64,000 nucleotides of DNA from positions 310,001 through 374,000 of the forward strand of contig NZ_JACSCW010000004.1 of NCBI RefSeq assembly GCF_014333585.1, written 5' to 3'. Within the stretch, counting starts at the first letter, position 1, and each line of letters opens with the position of its first letter. The translations under genes and the position numbers were made by a program. The DNA comes from Hymenobacter sp. BT188. Lineage in GTDB: Bacteria > Bacteroidota > Bacteroidia > Cytophagales > Hymenobacteraceae. The notes under the pieces were generated by a model. The model was given only the letters and a program-made list of their open reading frames with translations, had not been told where the DNA came from and did no database searches. This document shows positions 26,226-35,428 of the stretch, in pieces.

Positions 26226-27572
26226 ATGAAAAAACTTGTCCTGATCCTTGGATTGGCCTTTATAAGCCAATTAGCTGAAGCACAAAAAAATATTAAGCAG
26301 GCAAACGTTGAGCGTGTTATCCGCACGTTGGCGGCTGATGACATGAAAGGCCGGGCAGCCGGTAAGCCAGGCGGCTTGCAGGCTGCTAAGTTTTTGGCCG
26401 CCGAGTTTGACCGGATTGGGCTGGAGAAGATGCCGGGCTTAACCACTTACGAGCAGGTGTTTCCGGCCTACGAAGTACACACGGTTGCCGGCAGTGTAAC
26501 ACTCAACGGCTCGGTAGTTGCACCCGAAAACGTGCTGCCCGTATCGGGGCTGCCTTCCCTCAACTGGACCAGCGAGGATGCCACGCCGCCGCGCGTGGTC
26601 ATTATTGGCCCCCAGGACAACGTGCGGCAGCAGATGGGCGCTTTGCTGCAGCCAACTGCCAACACGCTGGTTTTCGTAGATCCGGCGCATACGGAGCGTT
26701 TCAAGCAACTTGCTGGCTACCTGAGTCATAGCAATATGCAGGGCGAACAGCCGAAGCCCTTCGCCAGCGTATTTGTGCTGGCTGCCGCTCCGGCGGCTCC
26801 TATCAAATTTGCTGCTACTGCCACGACAACTATTAAAACAGTGGAGCTGCGCAACGTGGTAGGGGTGCTGCCCGGACAGGCCAAGGACAAAGCCCGCGCG
26901 GCCGAAATGGTGGTGTTTTCGGCTCACTATGACCACATTGGGACGTTGCCAGCTGTGGCCGGCGACTCTATTGCCAACGGGGCCGATGATGATGCCAGCG
27001 GCACAACGGCCGTAGTAGCTCTGGCAGAGTACTTCAAGAAGAATAAGCTGGAGGTCGGCAAGAAGAAAAAGAAGAATCAGCGGACGCTGGTTTTCGTGGC
27101 TTTCACCGCGGAGGAAATCGGGGGCTTCGGCTCGAAATATTTCTCTCAGCAGATTGACCCGCAGAAGGTGGTGGCCATGTTCAACATCGAGATGATTGGA
27201 AAGGAAGCCAAATTTGGCCCCCAGACTGCTTTCATTACCGGCTACGAGCGCTCCGACTTTGGCAAGCTGCTCCAGCAAAAGCTGGAAGGCACGCCCTTCC
27301 GCTTCGAGCCAGATCCGTACCCCGAGCAGAACCTTTTTTATCGCTCCGATAACGCTACGCTAGCCCGCTTGGGCGTGCCGGCCCACACAATCAGCAGCGA
27401 CCAGATTCCGACGGATAAGCTCTATCATACAGTAGATGACGAAGTGGAAAGCCTGAATATGACCAACATGACGGCCATCATTTCGGCCATTGCGCGTAGT
27501 GCTACTGGCATTATAGCCGGCGAGCAAACGCCAACTCGCATTGAGCCCGCCAGCGTAGGTCAGCGCCCGTAG
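26226..27572 (+). CDS. Secreted M28-family zinc aminopeptidase
   Basis: The protein has 448 residues with a signal peptide (about 1-20, ending AEAQ). The M28 core has two-zinc ligands in order: SAHYDHIG (His near 238), GADDDASGTTAV (bridging Asp near 258), FTAEEIGGFGS (catalytic Glu near 298 and ligand Glu), IEMIG where the usual Asp is Glu, and LYHTVDD with the last His. A PA-type inserted domain (about 75-200) precedes the catalytic half. It should trim N-terminal residues from peptides in the periplasm or outside. Confidence 0.9.
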   Translation: MKKLVLILGLAFISQLAEAQKNIKQANVERVIRTLAADDMKGRAAGKPGGLQAAKFLAAEFDRIGLEKMPGLTTYEQVFPAYEVHTVAGSVTLNGSVVAPENVLPVSGLPSLNWTSEDATPPRVVIIGPQDNVRQQMGALLQPTANTLVFVDPAHTERFKQLAGYLSHSNMQGEQPKPFASVFVLAAAPAAPIKFAATATTTIKTVELRNVVGVLPGQAKDKARAAEMVVFSAHYDHIGTLPAVAGDSIANGADDDASGTTAVVALAEYFKKNKLEVGKKKKKNQRTLVFVAFTAEEIGGFGSKYFSQQIDPQKVVAMFNIEMIGKEAKFGPQTAFITGYERSDFGKLLQQKLEGTPFRFEPDPYPEQNLFYRSDNATLARLGVPAHTISSDQIPTDKLYHTVDDEVESLNMTNMTAIISAIARSATGIIAGEQTPTRIEPASVGQRP

Positions 27573-27590
27573 CGCTTTAAAGTAAAGTAA

Positions 27591-27637
27591 AAGCGGCCGC
27601 CCCGACACTTATCAGTTTAGTGTCGGGGCGGCCGCTT
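27591..27637. terminator. 19-bp perfect hairpin between convergent genes
   Basis: Arms 27591-27609 and 27619-27637 (AAGCGGCCGCCCCGACACT and its complement) enclose a 9-base loop. The T-rich CATTTTAGG follows. It likely ends both the peptidase and the convergent outer-membrane protein gene. Confidence 0.8.
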
Positions 27638-27661
27638 CATTTTAGGCGAATAACGAATTGT

Positions 27662-28531
27662 CTACTTGGGAAGGCGCACGCTAAAGCCAGCCCCCACGGA
27701 TAAGCCTTCGGCTTCGGGGGTGAAGCCTTGGCCGGCATTTAGGTCGAAGCGCAGGTTAGGTAGCGGCCGCCAATAAATACCGGCCGTAGCACCGGGTGCC
27801 AGCTTTGACTCGCGCTGCCAGGTGGTATAGGTTTCGGCGAAGAAGCCAAAACTGCCCCCCAGCGGTCCATTCAGGGCCAGCGTGCCAAGATAGGTGCCCA
27901 GCTTGGTGTCGGCAGCGCGGAAGCCACGCTGACGAAAGCCGAAGTTCGCTTCCAGACCATAGCGCTGTCCTAACTGTTGCGACACTAATAAGCGCGCGCC
28001 GGGCTCCAAAACCTTGTTTGGGAAAGATGTGTCGCCATTGCGTAGTGTTACCTCGCCCAGTAGCACCACCTGAGAGCGGGCATTGGGCACCGTTGAGGCC
28101 AAGAATTTAGCCCCGATGGTCAGGGGCGCAAAACCACCGGGCAAAGCGGTAGAAGGAACGGGTACCTCAAAATCGCCCGATGCAGCTATTGCGGGAGCGG
28201 CGGCACGCTTGTCGGAAGGATGGAGGTAGCCTTGCGTGAGGCGCAGCTCAATATGACTGGGCAAGCCAATGCGCAGTGTAGCGCCAGATAAAGTGCGAGT
28301 CGAGCCAAAACCTGTGGCCTCGGCCGGCTCAAAGCGGTTGGTGCCCGCATCTACCTGCACCTGGCCCAAGGGTACCATATTGGTTGTAATGGTGCGGCCG
28401 GGCCGGTCAGGGCGGATGTTGCGCACGAAGGGCGCATCAGCATTGAGTGTAGGGTCGGTGGTCTGGGCTAGCAGACTGGCTGGAGCAGCTACAAAAAGCC
28501 CCCCAGCAACCAAAAAAGCGGTTTTACGCAT
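27662..28531 (-). CDS. Outer-membrane beta-barrel protein of the phenol-degradation transporter type
   Basis: The protein has 289 residues with a signal peptide ending LLAQ. After FVRNIRPDRPGRT and TTNMVPLGQVQVDAG, the sequence alternates short hydrophobic strands with turns up to a final FSVRLPK, as expected for a barrel of the MetA-pathway or transporter family (PF13557). It should reside in the outer membrane. The transported compound is unknown and the name reflects only family similarity. Confidence 0.7.
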   Translation of the reverse strand: MRKTAFLVAGGLFVAAPASLLAQTTDPTLNADAPFVRNIRPDRPGRTITTNMVPLGQVQVDAGTNRFEPAEATGFGSTRTLSGATLRIGLPSHIELRLTQGYLHPSDKRAAAPAIAASGDFEVPVPSTALPGGFAPLTIGAKFLASTVPNARSQVVLLGEVTLRNGDTSFPNKVLEPGARLLVSQQLGQRYGLEANFGFRQRGFRAADTKLGTYLGTLALNGPLGGSFGFFAETYTTWQRESKLAPGATAGIYWRPLPNLRFDLNAGQGFTPEAEGLSVGAGFSVRLPK

Positions 28532-28931
28532 GCCCCCTCTGACACCAGACTATCAGAGAAAGTTCAGTGCCACGAACGGACGATGTCGCCGTTGCCAGGA
28601 AAAGCACAAATGCTGGCTATATAGAGCTTGGCGGAAATAAGAGAATAATAAAGCCCCCTAATGAGATAAACGCTGTTTTGTGAAAAGCTGAACTCGCTTT
28701 ATTCTGTTATAAATGTTGTTGTTGAGACACTGAATTTTATACGAAGCACAATCTCGATATTAAATTGTGGGCGAAAGTGCGATATGTGAAACCAGCCAGC
28801 CTAGTTCACAGTAAAAGCACGAAGTAGCTTTAGTGCCCTTTCCCTACACAATACATTCTATTAGAAGTATTTAGCGGTTGAGGAAATAGACTGCGCAGCA
28901 GTGTTATGATGGCAGCAATGGGAAAGTAGCA
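28532..28931. other. 400-base intergenic region without a recognised feature
   Basis: I find no ORF, terminator or consensus -7 box in this AT-rich interval. There is a 6-bp inverted repeat CACAAT/ATTGTG near 28748-28770. It separates divergent genes and must hold at least the promoter of the B12-binding protein. Confidence 0.4.
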
Positions 28932-30008
28932 ATGAATGTAAAACAGCAACGTACGGCCGAAACCATTAATCAACAGGCCGAGAACATTACAAAAGAAGCC
29001 TCAGTACTTTATTGCCAATTATCACCAGGCTCAGAATATTGTGGGGGAGGTGAAGAAAGCCGTAGAGCACTTGAGCAAGAACTGCTAGAGCATCTTACTG
29101 CTTTAGCCAACGCCATTTTGATGAACAGTGCCGGCCTATTTGAGGCGCATTTGTTTCATTCCCGGCACCATCCAGCCGACGCGGTCCACGACCAGATACT
29201 AACCCAGCAGCTGACGGCCTTGAAGCAGGTTCTGGCCCAGCGCTTACCCATTGCGGAGTATATAGCCGCGGCTGGCTATTTGAGTGCGGCTTTTAAAGAG
29301 TTGGAGCATCCGGTGCTGGCGGTTGAGCCTACACCGCCAGTCATTTCGCCGTTGGAGGCACCCCTGAAAGAACTTGCTGATGCCTATTTAGCGCACTTGT
29401 TGGCCGGAAAGCGCACAGAAGCCATTAACTTACTCCGAAAAGAAGCCAAAGACGGAATTGACGTACGCCTTCTCTACGAGCATGTATTTATGCCCGTGCA
29501 GTGGGAGGTAGGCTCGCGCTGGCATAAAGGCGAAATAAGCGTTGCGCAAGAACACTATTGCACCGCCGCTACCGAATTGGCAATGGCTATGCTCCATCCA
29601 TATCTGCAAAAAACGCCCTCAAATGGCTTCAGTTTCGTAGCTACCACGGTATCCGGCGATTTGCATAGTATGCCGGTACGCATGGTATCCGACTTTTTGG
29701 AGTTAGATGGCTGGACGCCCTACTTCTTAGGCGCAAATACGCCTACGGATGGAATTTGGAAGGCGGTAGTGGGCTTCAAGGCCGATTTGCTGGTAATCGG
29801 TGCTTCGATGGCTCACCATGTGGGTATTCTGCGCCAGCTAATTAGCGCCAAGAACAATACGATTGGTGCCAATAATGTAAGGGTGATGGTAGGAGGTGAG
29901 CCATTCAATGCTGACCCAACGCTGTGGCGCTCTATAGGAGCCGATGCTTATGCACCCAATGCTCGGGTAGCCGTGGAAGCAGCTCGCACGCTAATGCAAA
30001 AAAAGTAA
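28932..30008 (+). CDS. CarH-like B12-binding photosensor domain protein lacking a MerR DNA-binding domain
   Basis: The protein has 358 residues. Residues 145-225 form the helical Met-synthase-type B12 cap and 230-355 the Rossmann cobalamin-binding fold. Trp197-His198 and Glu207-His208 reproduce the W-H-x8-E-H spacing of the light sensor CarH, in which the first His becomes a cobalt ligand after light. GDLHSM at 242-247 provides the lower axial His245 (DxHxx, with Pro where Gly is usual at 248). The first 140 residues are helical and not a MerR helix-turn-helix. It probably senses light through adenosylcobalamin and signals by protein contact. Binding, light sensing and output are inferred from motifs. 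Confidence 0.8.
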   Translation: MNVKQQRTAETINQQAENITKEASVLYCQLSPGSEYCGGGEESRRALEQELLEHLTALANAILMNSAGLFEAHLFHSRHHPADAVHDQILTQQLTALKQVLAQRLPIAEYIAAAGYLSAAFKELEHPVLAVEPTPPVISPLEAPLKELADAYLAHLLAGKRTEAINLLRKEAKDGIDVRLLYEHVFMPVQWEVGSRWHKGEISVAQEHYCTAATELAMAMLHPYLQKTPSNGFSFVATTVSGDLHSMPVRMVSDFLELDGWTPYFLGANTPTDGIWKAVVGFKADLLVIGASMAHHVGILRQLISAKNNTIGANNVRVMVGGEPFNADPTLWRSIGADAYAPNARVAVEAARTLMQKK

Positions 30009-30018
30009 GCCAGTCGTT

Positions 30019-30357
30019 TTACTCGTCTTCGTAGTCTAAGCCCAGCAGCTGATTCAGAGCCTGTTGTAGCTCGCTGGCGGCGTGCATCTGCCCGGCTTTA
30101 CGGCTTACCTGCAACCCTAGGCGGTAAACTTTTTCGGCATCTTCGGGCTTTTCTAGTTGCTCCAGCATCTTACCCGCGTGGTAGTAAGTCCCCACGTAGT
30201 TGGGGTGCTCATCCAGCAGCGTTTGATAATATTTCATAGCCAGTAGTGGCTCTGTTGCTCGATATTCGGTGGCCAGCGCATAGATCGTAAATGCGTCGTT
30301 AGGGTCATCGGCGTAGAAGGCCAGGAGTTGCTGTAAACGGCTGGGTGAGGTTTCCAT
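30019..30357 (-). CDS. Small tetratricopeptide-repeat protein
   Basis: The protein has 112 residues. Two TPR-like helix pairs are visible: NDAFTIYALATEYRATEPLLAMKYYQTLLDEHP reads as the first part (about 17-50) and YVGTYYHAGKMLEQLEKPEDAEKVYRLGLQ (about 51-82) as the next. There is no signal peptide, so it is cytoplasmic. A partner cannot be named. It is convergent with the B12 protein by 10 bases and divergent from etfB. Confidence 0.8.
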   Translation of the reverse strand: METSPSRLQQLLAFYADDPNDAFTIYALATEYRATEPLLAMKYYQTLLDEHPNYVGTYYHAGKMLEQLEKPEDAEKVYRLGLQVSRKAGQMHAASELQQALNQLLGLDYEDE

Positions 30358-30432
30358 GGGGCAGGAGTTTTCTGTATCTTCGCCCGAAATTAGGGGCTTT
30401 CCCGTAGTTATTTGTCCATATAAGCACCTTCG

Positions 30433-31170
30433 ATGAAGTTTCTCGTTTGTATCAGCAACGTGCCCGACACCACCACCAAAATCACCTTTACTCCTGATAA
30501 TAAGGAGTTGAACAAGGCTGGGGTGCAGTTTGTAATTAATCCTTGGGATGAATATGCCCTCACCCGCGCCATTGAGTTAAAGGAAAAACTTGGCGGCAAT
30601 GTGACCGTGCTCAACGTAGGCGAAGCCGATACGGAACCCAATATCCGTAAGGCCCTAGCCATTGGTGCCGACGATGCTATCCGCGTGAATGCCAAGCCCA
30701 CCGACGCCTTTTTCGTAGCTCAGCAAATTGCGGCTGCCGCCAAAGAAGGTGGCTACGACATCATCTTGATGGGTAAGGAAAGCATTGATTACAACGGCTT
30801 TCAGGTACATGGCATGGTTGGCGAGCTACTCGGCATTCCAACCGTAGCGCCGGCCATTAAGCTTGATGTAGAAGGCAATACCGCCACGCTGGAGCGTGAG
30901 ATTGAAGGTGGCAAAGAAATAGTGGAGGTGGCTACGCCTTTCGTTGTTTCGTGTCAGGAGCCCATGTGCGAGCCCCGCATTCCCAACATGCGTGGTATCA
31001 TGACGGCCCGAACCAAGCCCTTGAAAGTAGTAGAGCCTACCGGCGAAGCTGCCCGCACCCAGGTTACCGCGTTCGCTTTGCCCCCCAAGAAGCAGGGTGT
31101 AAAGCTTATTCCCGCCGAATCGGCCGGCGACCTGATCAAGCTGCTGCGCAACGAAGCCAAAGTAATTTAA
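30433..31170 (+). CDS. etfB: Electron transfer flavoprotein beta subunit
   Basis: The protein has 245 residues. Together with EtfA it accepts electrons from acyl-CoA and other dehydrogenases and passes them to ETF-quinone oxidoreductase. KFLVCISNVPDTT starts the protein, INPWDEYALTRAIELKE (about 36-52) follows, and VLNVGEADTEPNIRKALAIGADDAIRV and LMGKESIDYNGFQVHGMVGELLG carry the AMP and interface regions. PMCEPRIPNMRGIM contains the signature helix. A near-consensus box (TATCTTCG) lies about 55 bases upstream. EtfA follows after 101 bases. Confidence 0.95.
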   Translation: MKFLVCISNVPDTTTKITFTPDNKELNKAGVQFVINPWDEYALTRAIELKEKLGGNVTVLNVGEADTEPNIRKALAIGADDAIRVNAKPTDAFFVAQQIAAAAKEGGYDIILMGKESIDYNGFQVHGMVGELLGIPTVAPAIKLDVEGNTATLEREIEGGKEIVEVATPFVVSCQEPMCEPRIPNMRGIMTARTKPLKVVEPTGEAARTQVTAFALPPKKQGVKLIPAESAGDLIKLLRNEAKVI

Positions 31171-31271
31171 TACAGGATTGAGTTTAGAGAACCACAAAGC
31201 AGATGCTGCTTCTATCAAGCTTCTCTAGCAAACATCTCAATTCCTGTACTTCACTTCTTATGTCTAAATAA

Positions 31272-32249
31272 ATGTCTGTTCTAGTTGTAGTTGAGTGTGA
31301 TAACGGTGAGGTGAAAAAGTCCTCACTGGAAGTGGCTTCATACGGAAGTCAGGTAGCCCAGATGCTTGGCACGACGGCTACGGCTGTGGCCGTGGGCGAG
31401 GCTACTGAGGCCAACCTTGCCACTCTTGGCGAGCAAGGCATCAGCAAAGTATTACACGATAACGATTCCCGTCTGAAGGATTTCGTAAACGGCGCTTACA
31501 CCAAGCTGATTGCTGCGGCAGCCCAGCAGGAAAGCGCGCAGATAATTGTACTGGCTAACTCCAACATTGGAGCGGCTGTGGGTTCGCGCCTGTCGGTGCG
31601 TCTGCAAGCCAGCTTGGCTACCAACGTGGTAGAGCTTCCTAAGATGGATGGGGGGCAATTTGTAGTGAAGCGCGGTGCTTTCTCCGGCAAGGCTTTCTCT
31701 GACGTTATTCTGAGCGGAGAGCGGAAGATTATTGCAGTGAAAAAGAACTCGATGGAGCCTCTGCACAACGCTGGCCAAACTGCTACTGTAGAGCAGTTCT
31801 CAGCTCAGCTCACCGATGCTGACTTCGCCGATGCACCAAAGCAGGTGATCATGCAAGAGCAAGCTGGTGGCATCCTGCTACCTGAAGCCGACAAGGTTGT
31901 ATCTGGTGGCCGCGGTATGAAAGGTCCTGAAAACTGGAATCTGATTGAAGACTTGGCTAAAGCTTTGGGTGCGGCTACTGCCTGCTCCAAGCCCGTATCC
32001 GACGTCGATTGGCGCCCTCACCACGAGCACGTAGGCCAGACGGGTATCACGGTGTCGCCTAACTTGTATATTGCCTGCGGTATTTCGGGCGCTATTCAGC
32101 ACTTGGCTGGCGTAAACTCGTCAAAAGTTATCGTTGTTATTAACAAAGATCCGGAAGCTCCGTTCTTTAAAGCGGCTGATTATGGCATCGTTGGCGACGT
32201 ATTCGACGTACTACCGAAATTAACTCAGGCCGTTAAAGAGTTGAATTAA
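31272..32249 (+). CDS. etfA: Electron transfer flavoprotein alpha subunit
   Basis: The protein has 325 residues. The C-terminal FAD-binding domain is clear: VVSGGRGMKGPENWNLIEDLAKALGAATACSKPVSD (about 212-250), HEHVGQTGITVSPNLYIACGISGAIQHLAGV and VVINKDPEAPFFKAADYGIVGDVF near the end. The N-terminal half is the ETF alpha/beta domain that docks with EtfB. It should form a soluble heterodimer in the cytoplasm, feeding electrons from fatty-acid and amino-acid oxidation to the respiratory chain. Confidence 0.95.
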   Translation: MSVLVVVECDNGEVKKSSLEVASYGSQVAQMLGTTATAVAVGEATEANLATLGEQGISKVLHDNDSRLKDFVNGAYTKLIAAAAQQESAQIIVLANSNIGAAVGSRLSVRLQASLATNVVELPKMDGGQFVVKRGAFSGKAFSDVILSGERKIIAVKKNSMEPLHNAGQTATVEQFSAQLTDADFADAPKQVIMQEQAGGILLPEADKVVSGGRGMKGPENWNLIEDLAKALGAATACSKPVSDVDWRPHHEHVGQTGITVSPNLYIACGISGAIQHLAGVNSSKVIVVINKDPEAPFFKAADYGIVGDVFDVLPKLTQAVKELN

Positions 32250-32367
32250 TGCGCTGCTAAATTGAGTTTTGATAGGTTAATGCCTTTGTTTTTATTTAGT
32301 GTATTAACTTATTGATTATTAGCTTAGTAAACGCGAATCGACACACCCAAAATCAGCTTAATCGCTT

Positions 32368-32994
32368 GTGAAGAAAATTCAGCTCGAAATCCTCGGCCTG
32401 TCATCCAGCCAATCCCAATCGGGTTCTTTCGCTCTTATTCTGGGTGAAAAAACCGGCAACCGCCGGTTGCCCATTATCATTGGCATGTTTGAGGCGCAGA
32501 GCATTGCGATTCAAATAGAAAAAATCAGTCCTAACCGTCCGCTGACCCACGACTTGTTTAAGTCGTTTGCTGAGCACGTGCACGTGGCCATCATTGAAGT
32601 GATGATTTCGGATTTGAAGGAAGGCGTATTTTACTCCAAAATTGTGTGCTCCGATGGGGCCACAACCTTTGAAATTGATGCGCGCCCCAGCGACGCCATT
32701 GCTATCGGTCTGCGTTTCGGGGTTCCGATCTTTACCGTAGAAAGTGTGCTGAGCGAAGCCGGCATCATCCTGAGCGACCTTGACGAAAACGCTGAAGATG
32801 CTTCGGACGATGATGACGAGGACGACGATGACGAGGACAATAGCGGTACTCCGGCATCTGCGCCCAGTCCCCGCGACCCTAGCGGTCAGGTGTCGCTGGA
32901 TGAGTTGACCAAGATGCTGGCTCAGGCCCTCGAAAAAGAAGATTACGAAAAAGCGGCCAAAATCCGCGATGAGCTAAATAAGCGTAACGGCTAA
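32368..32994 (+). CDS. Bifunctional nuclease family (DUF151) protein with acidic linker and UVR motif
   Basis: The protein has 208 residues with a GTG start at 32368, chosen because it directly precedes the conserved KKIQLEILGLS. Residues 1-135 are the DUF151 domain (LPIIIGMFEAQSIAIQIEK; DARPSDAIAIGLRFGVPIF). A strongly acidic segment follows (about 145-160, nearly all Asp and Glu), then a C-terminal UvrB/UvrC-type motif (DYEKAAKIRDELNKRN). Relatives have weak DNase/RNase activity, and the biological role is unclear. The UVR motif often mediates contacts in repair or protease systems. Confidence 0.88.
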   Translation: MKKIQLEILGLSSSQSQSGSFALILGEKTGNRRLPIIIGMFEAQSIAIQIEKISPNRPLTHDLFKSFAEHVHVAIIEVMISDLKEGVFYSKIVCSDGATTFEIDARPSDAIAIGLRFGVPIFTVESVLSEAGIILSDLDENAEDASDDDDEDDDDEDNSGTPASAPSPRDPSGQVSLDELTKMLAQALEKEDYEKAAKIRDELNKRNG

Positions 32995-33014
32995 GTTTTG
33001 GTCATGTTAGAAAG

Positions 33015-33044
33015 AAAGCCTTCCTTGTATGGAAGGCTTTTTTT
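33015..33044 (+). terminator. Intrinsic terminator
   Basis: AAAGCCTTCC and GGAAGGCTTT form a 10-bp stem with a 6-base loop and a long T run just after the DUF151 gene. It also shows that upstream in-frame codons for the next gene are not its start. Confidence 0.9.
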
Positions 33045-33075
33045 GTGCCCTATCCTTCCACTCAACCAATTGAGA

Positions 33076-33612
33076 ATGCCCCCCAGTCCTGATCTTCGCT
33101 ACCCAATCGGTCAGCCGACGCTGCCCGCTGGCCCGCTTACCGCCCCGGAGCGCGCGACTTTTATTCAGCAGATAGCAGAGCTACCAGTCCAGCTTAATAC
33201 TGTGGCGCGGGAAATAGGCGGCGTCCGACTCTTAGAGCCGTACAGGCCCGGTGGATGGACGGGCCGCCAAGTCATTCACCATCTGGCTGATTCGCACATC
33301 AACAGCTACACACGTTTCCGCTTGGCCCTCACTGAGGAACGGCCCACTGTGCGGCCTTACGATGAGCACGCCTGGGCCGAACTTCCTGACGTAGAGGCAA
33401 CACCTGTCACCGTATCCTTAACGCTGTTGGAGGCTTTGCATATTCGCTGGACCGTATTGCTTCACCACCTGACGGAAGCGCAATGGCAGCGCACTTTTTA
33501 TCATCCCGGAAACGACCGGGACTATACATTAGATCAAGCCCTGGTACTTTATGCTTGGCACGGCCAGCACCACTTAGCCCACCTGACAGGCCTGCGTGAC
33601 CAGAAAACGTAG
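33076..33612 (+). CDS. DinB/YfiT-family putative metal-dependent transferase
   Basis: The protein has 178 residues from ATG 33076. It is a four-helix bundle of the DinB superfamily. GWTGRQVIHHLADSHINSYTR (about 60-80) supplies the first His ligand, and YAWHGQHHLAHLTGL (about 158-172) the other two. YfiT-like proteins include bacillithiol S-transferases and similar thiol transferases, but in Bacteroidota the thiol substrate is not known. It is cytoplasmic. The start lies right after a terminator and is followed by another, so it is probably a single-gene unit. Confidence 0.85.
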   Translation: MPPSPDLRYPIGQPTLPAGPLTAPERATFIQQIAELPVQLNTVAREIGGVRLLEPYRPGGWTGRQVIHHLADSHINSYTRFRLALTEERPTVRPYDEHAWAELPDVEATPVTVSLTLLEALHIRWTVLLHHLTEAQWQRTFYHPGNDRDYTLDQALVLYAWHGQHHLAHLTGLRDQKT

Positions 33613-33628
33613 AATAGATTGAATAAAT

Positions 33629-33661
33629 AAGCCCCCCAGAAGTTAGTCTGGGGGGCTTTTT
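33629..33661. terminator. Bidirectional terminator from the G6C motif
   Basis: AAGCCCCCCAGA pairs with TCTGGGGGGCTT around a short loop (33629-33661). It separates the DinB gene from the convergent mlaF gene. Confidence 0.9.
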
Positions 33662-33680
33662 ACAGAAAATAAACGCAGAG

Positions 33681-34490
33681 TTAAGCGCTAGTTGATTCAC
33701 CTTCTGTAATGGCTGCAAGGCCACCTTCCGATTCGTCGTCCACTTTTTTGGCGGCTCGCACCAAACTGCTGCTGAATATAAATTCTTTCAGTTCAGGTAC
33801 TTGGGCGTTCAGAATTTCTTCCTTGGTGCCATCCCACAGCTTTTGGCCTTTATGCAAAAAGATGATGTGGTCGCCGATTTCAATCACCGAGTTCATGTCG
33901 TGGGTGATGATGGCGGTGGTGATGTTGTACTCGTGGGTGATTTCGTGAATCAGCTCGTCAATCTTGAGGCTGGTGAGCGGATCGAGGCCGGAGTTGGGTT
34001 CGTCGCAGAAGAGGTAGGTACAGTTGGGGGCAATGGCGCGGGCAATACCCACGCGCTTCTTCATGCCGCCGCTGATTTCGGCGGGCATTTTGTTGCCCGC
34101 ATTTTCAAGGCCTACCCGCTTCAGGCAGAACTCCACACGGTCGCGGCGCTCTTCCTTGGTCATCTCAGGCGTCAGCATCTTGAGAGGGAACTCGATGTTT
34201 TCGTACACCGTCATGGAGTCGAACAGAGCCGAGCCCTGAAACAGCATCCCGATCTTGCGCCGAATCTCTTGTCTGATCTGCACCTTGTTGTTGGTGAACA
34301 CGCTGCCATCGTAGGTAATGCTGCCAATGTCGGGCTGCATCAGGCCTACAATACACTGCAGCAGCACGCTTTTGCCAGTACCTGAGCCACCCAGCAACAG
34401 GTTGCACTTGCCCGTCTCAAACGTGCAGGTGATACCTTTTAGCACTTGGTTGCCATTAAAGGATTTCTGGACGTTATGAATTTCAATCAT
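33681..34490 (-). CDS. mlaF: Lipid-asymmetry ABC transporter ATPase
   Basis: The protein has 269 residues from ATG 34490 (MIEIHNVQKSF). Walker A is GGSGTGKSVLLQ (about 37-48), the signature is ISGGMKKRVGIARA, Walker B is TYLFCDEPNSGLDP and the switch His lies in IITHDMN. It powers transport of phospholipid between inner and outer membranes together with the MlaE permease just upstream. A substrate-binding MlaD is not seen in the window. The C-terminus carries an acidic tail. Confidence 0.9.
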   Translation of the reverse strand: MIEIHNVQKSFNGNQVLKGITCTFETGKCNLLLGGSGTGKSVLLQCIVGLMQPDIGSITYDGSVFTNNKVQIRQEIRRKIGMLFQGSALFDSMTVYENIEFPLKMLTPEMTKEERRDRVEFCLKRVGLENAGNKMPAEISGGMKKRVGIARAIAPNCTYLFCDEPNSGLDPLTSLKIDELIHEITHEYNITTAIITHDMNSVIEIGDHIIFLHKGQKLWDGTKEEILNAQVPELKEFIFSSSLVRAAKKVDDESEGGLAAITEGESTSA

Positions 34491-34579
34491 GAGTTCAAAA
34501 CAGATAATAAAAGAAGGGGTTAGAGCGGGACAATTGGGCGAGGGGCTCTGTGTTGCCATCCTACGCCCAACTTACTGCT

Positions 34580-35311
34580 TTACAAAAGCAGCGCTGCTAA
34601 CACGAAGTCGGCTATCAGAATAGCAATAATAGAGTTGTTTACGGCACCGGTGCTGGCTGCTCCTACCTCTAATGCGCCGCCCGTGGTAAAGTAGCCTTTG
34701 TACGATGAAATAGCCGACACGAGGAAGGCAAATACGACCGATTTGATTAAGGCAAAGGCGATGTTGTAAGGAATAAAATCAGTGCGGAGACCTTCAATAT
34801 ATTCCTGGGCTGAAATAGCGCCGGTGAGCGTGCCTGCTAAGTAGCCGCCCAAAATAGAAAGCGCCATAGCCAGAATAACCAGCAGCGGAAACATGAGAAT
34901 GGCCGCCACAATACGGGGCAATACTAGATAAGAAGCTGAGTTGATGCCCATTACTTCCAAGGCTGCTACCTGCTCGGTGATGCGCATCGTGCCTAAGCCA
35001 CCCGCAATGCTGGAACCGACTTTACCAGCCAATACAATGCTGGTGATGGTAGGCGCCAGTTCCAAGATGGTCATTTCGCGCACCATAAAGCCAATGGTCG
35101 ATTTTGGAATGAGCGGGCTAACCAGGTTATAGGAAATCTGAACGCACGTAACAGCTCCAATAAATGCACTGACGATGGCGACGATGAAAACCGAATCGAA
35201 GCCAATAATTACGGACTCTTCGAGGGTGCGCTGCCAAAGCGTTTTGAGGCGCTCGGTCCGCGTGACCATACTTTGAATGAAAAGCAGAAACTCACCGAAG
35301 TTTTTGACCAT
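34580..35311 (-). CDS. mlaE: MlaE-family ABC permease
   Basis: The protein has 243 residues. It has about five to six transmembrane segments, with the MlaE signature around residues 85-145: ELAPTITSIVLAGKVGSSIAGGLGTMRITEQVAALEVMG. It lies in the inner membrane and works with MlaF, whose start codon is 89 bases downstream. It probably moves phospholipids that keep the outer membrane asymmetric. Confidence 0.92.
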   Translation of the reverse strand: MVKNFGEFLLFIQSMVTRTERLKTLWQRTLEESVIIGFDSVFIVAIVSAFIGAVTCVQISYNLVSPLIPKSTIGFMVREMTILELAPTITSIVLAGKVGSSIAGGLGTMRITEQVAALEVMGINSASYLVLPRIVAAILMFPLLVILAMALSILGGYLAGTLTGAISAQEYIEGLRTDFIPYNIAFALIKSVVFAFLVSAISSYKGYFTTGGALEVGAASTGAVNNSIIAILIADFVLAALLL

Positions 35312-35428
35312 AAAGCGGAAGAAGGAAGGGAGAAATACAGGAACTTGCAGAGCAAACAGCTACGCCTCAACAAATGCTCGGCCCGCGTTTGGTAACCCTA
35401 CGTAAAAACGAACTCAACAAGTAAAGGA

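Noticed and set aside
32631..32840. Minus-strand frame beginning with a run of Ser
   Set aside because: It is only the complement of the Asp/Glu tract in the DUF151 protein.
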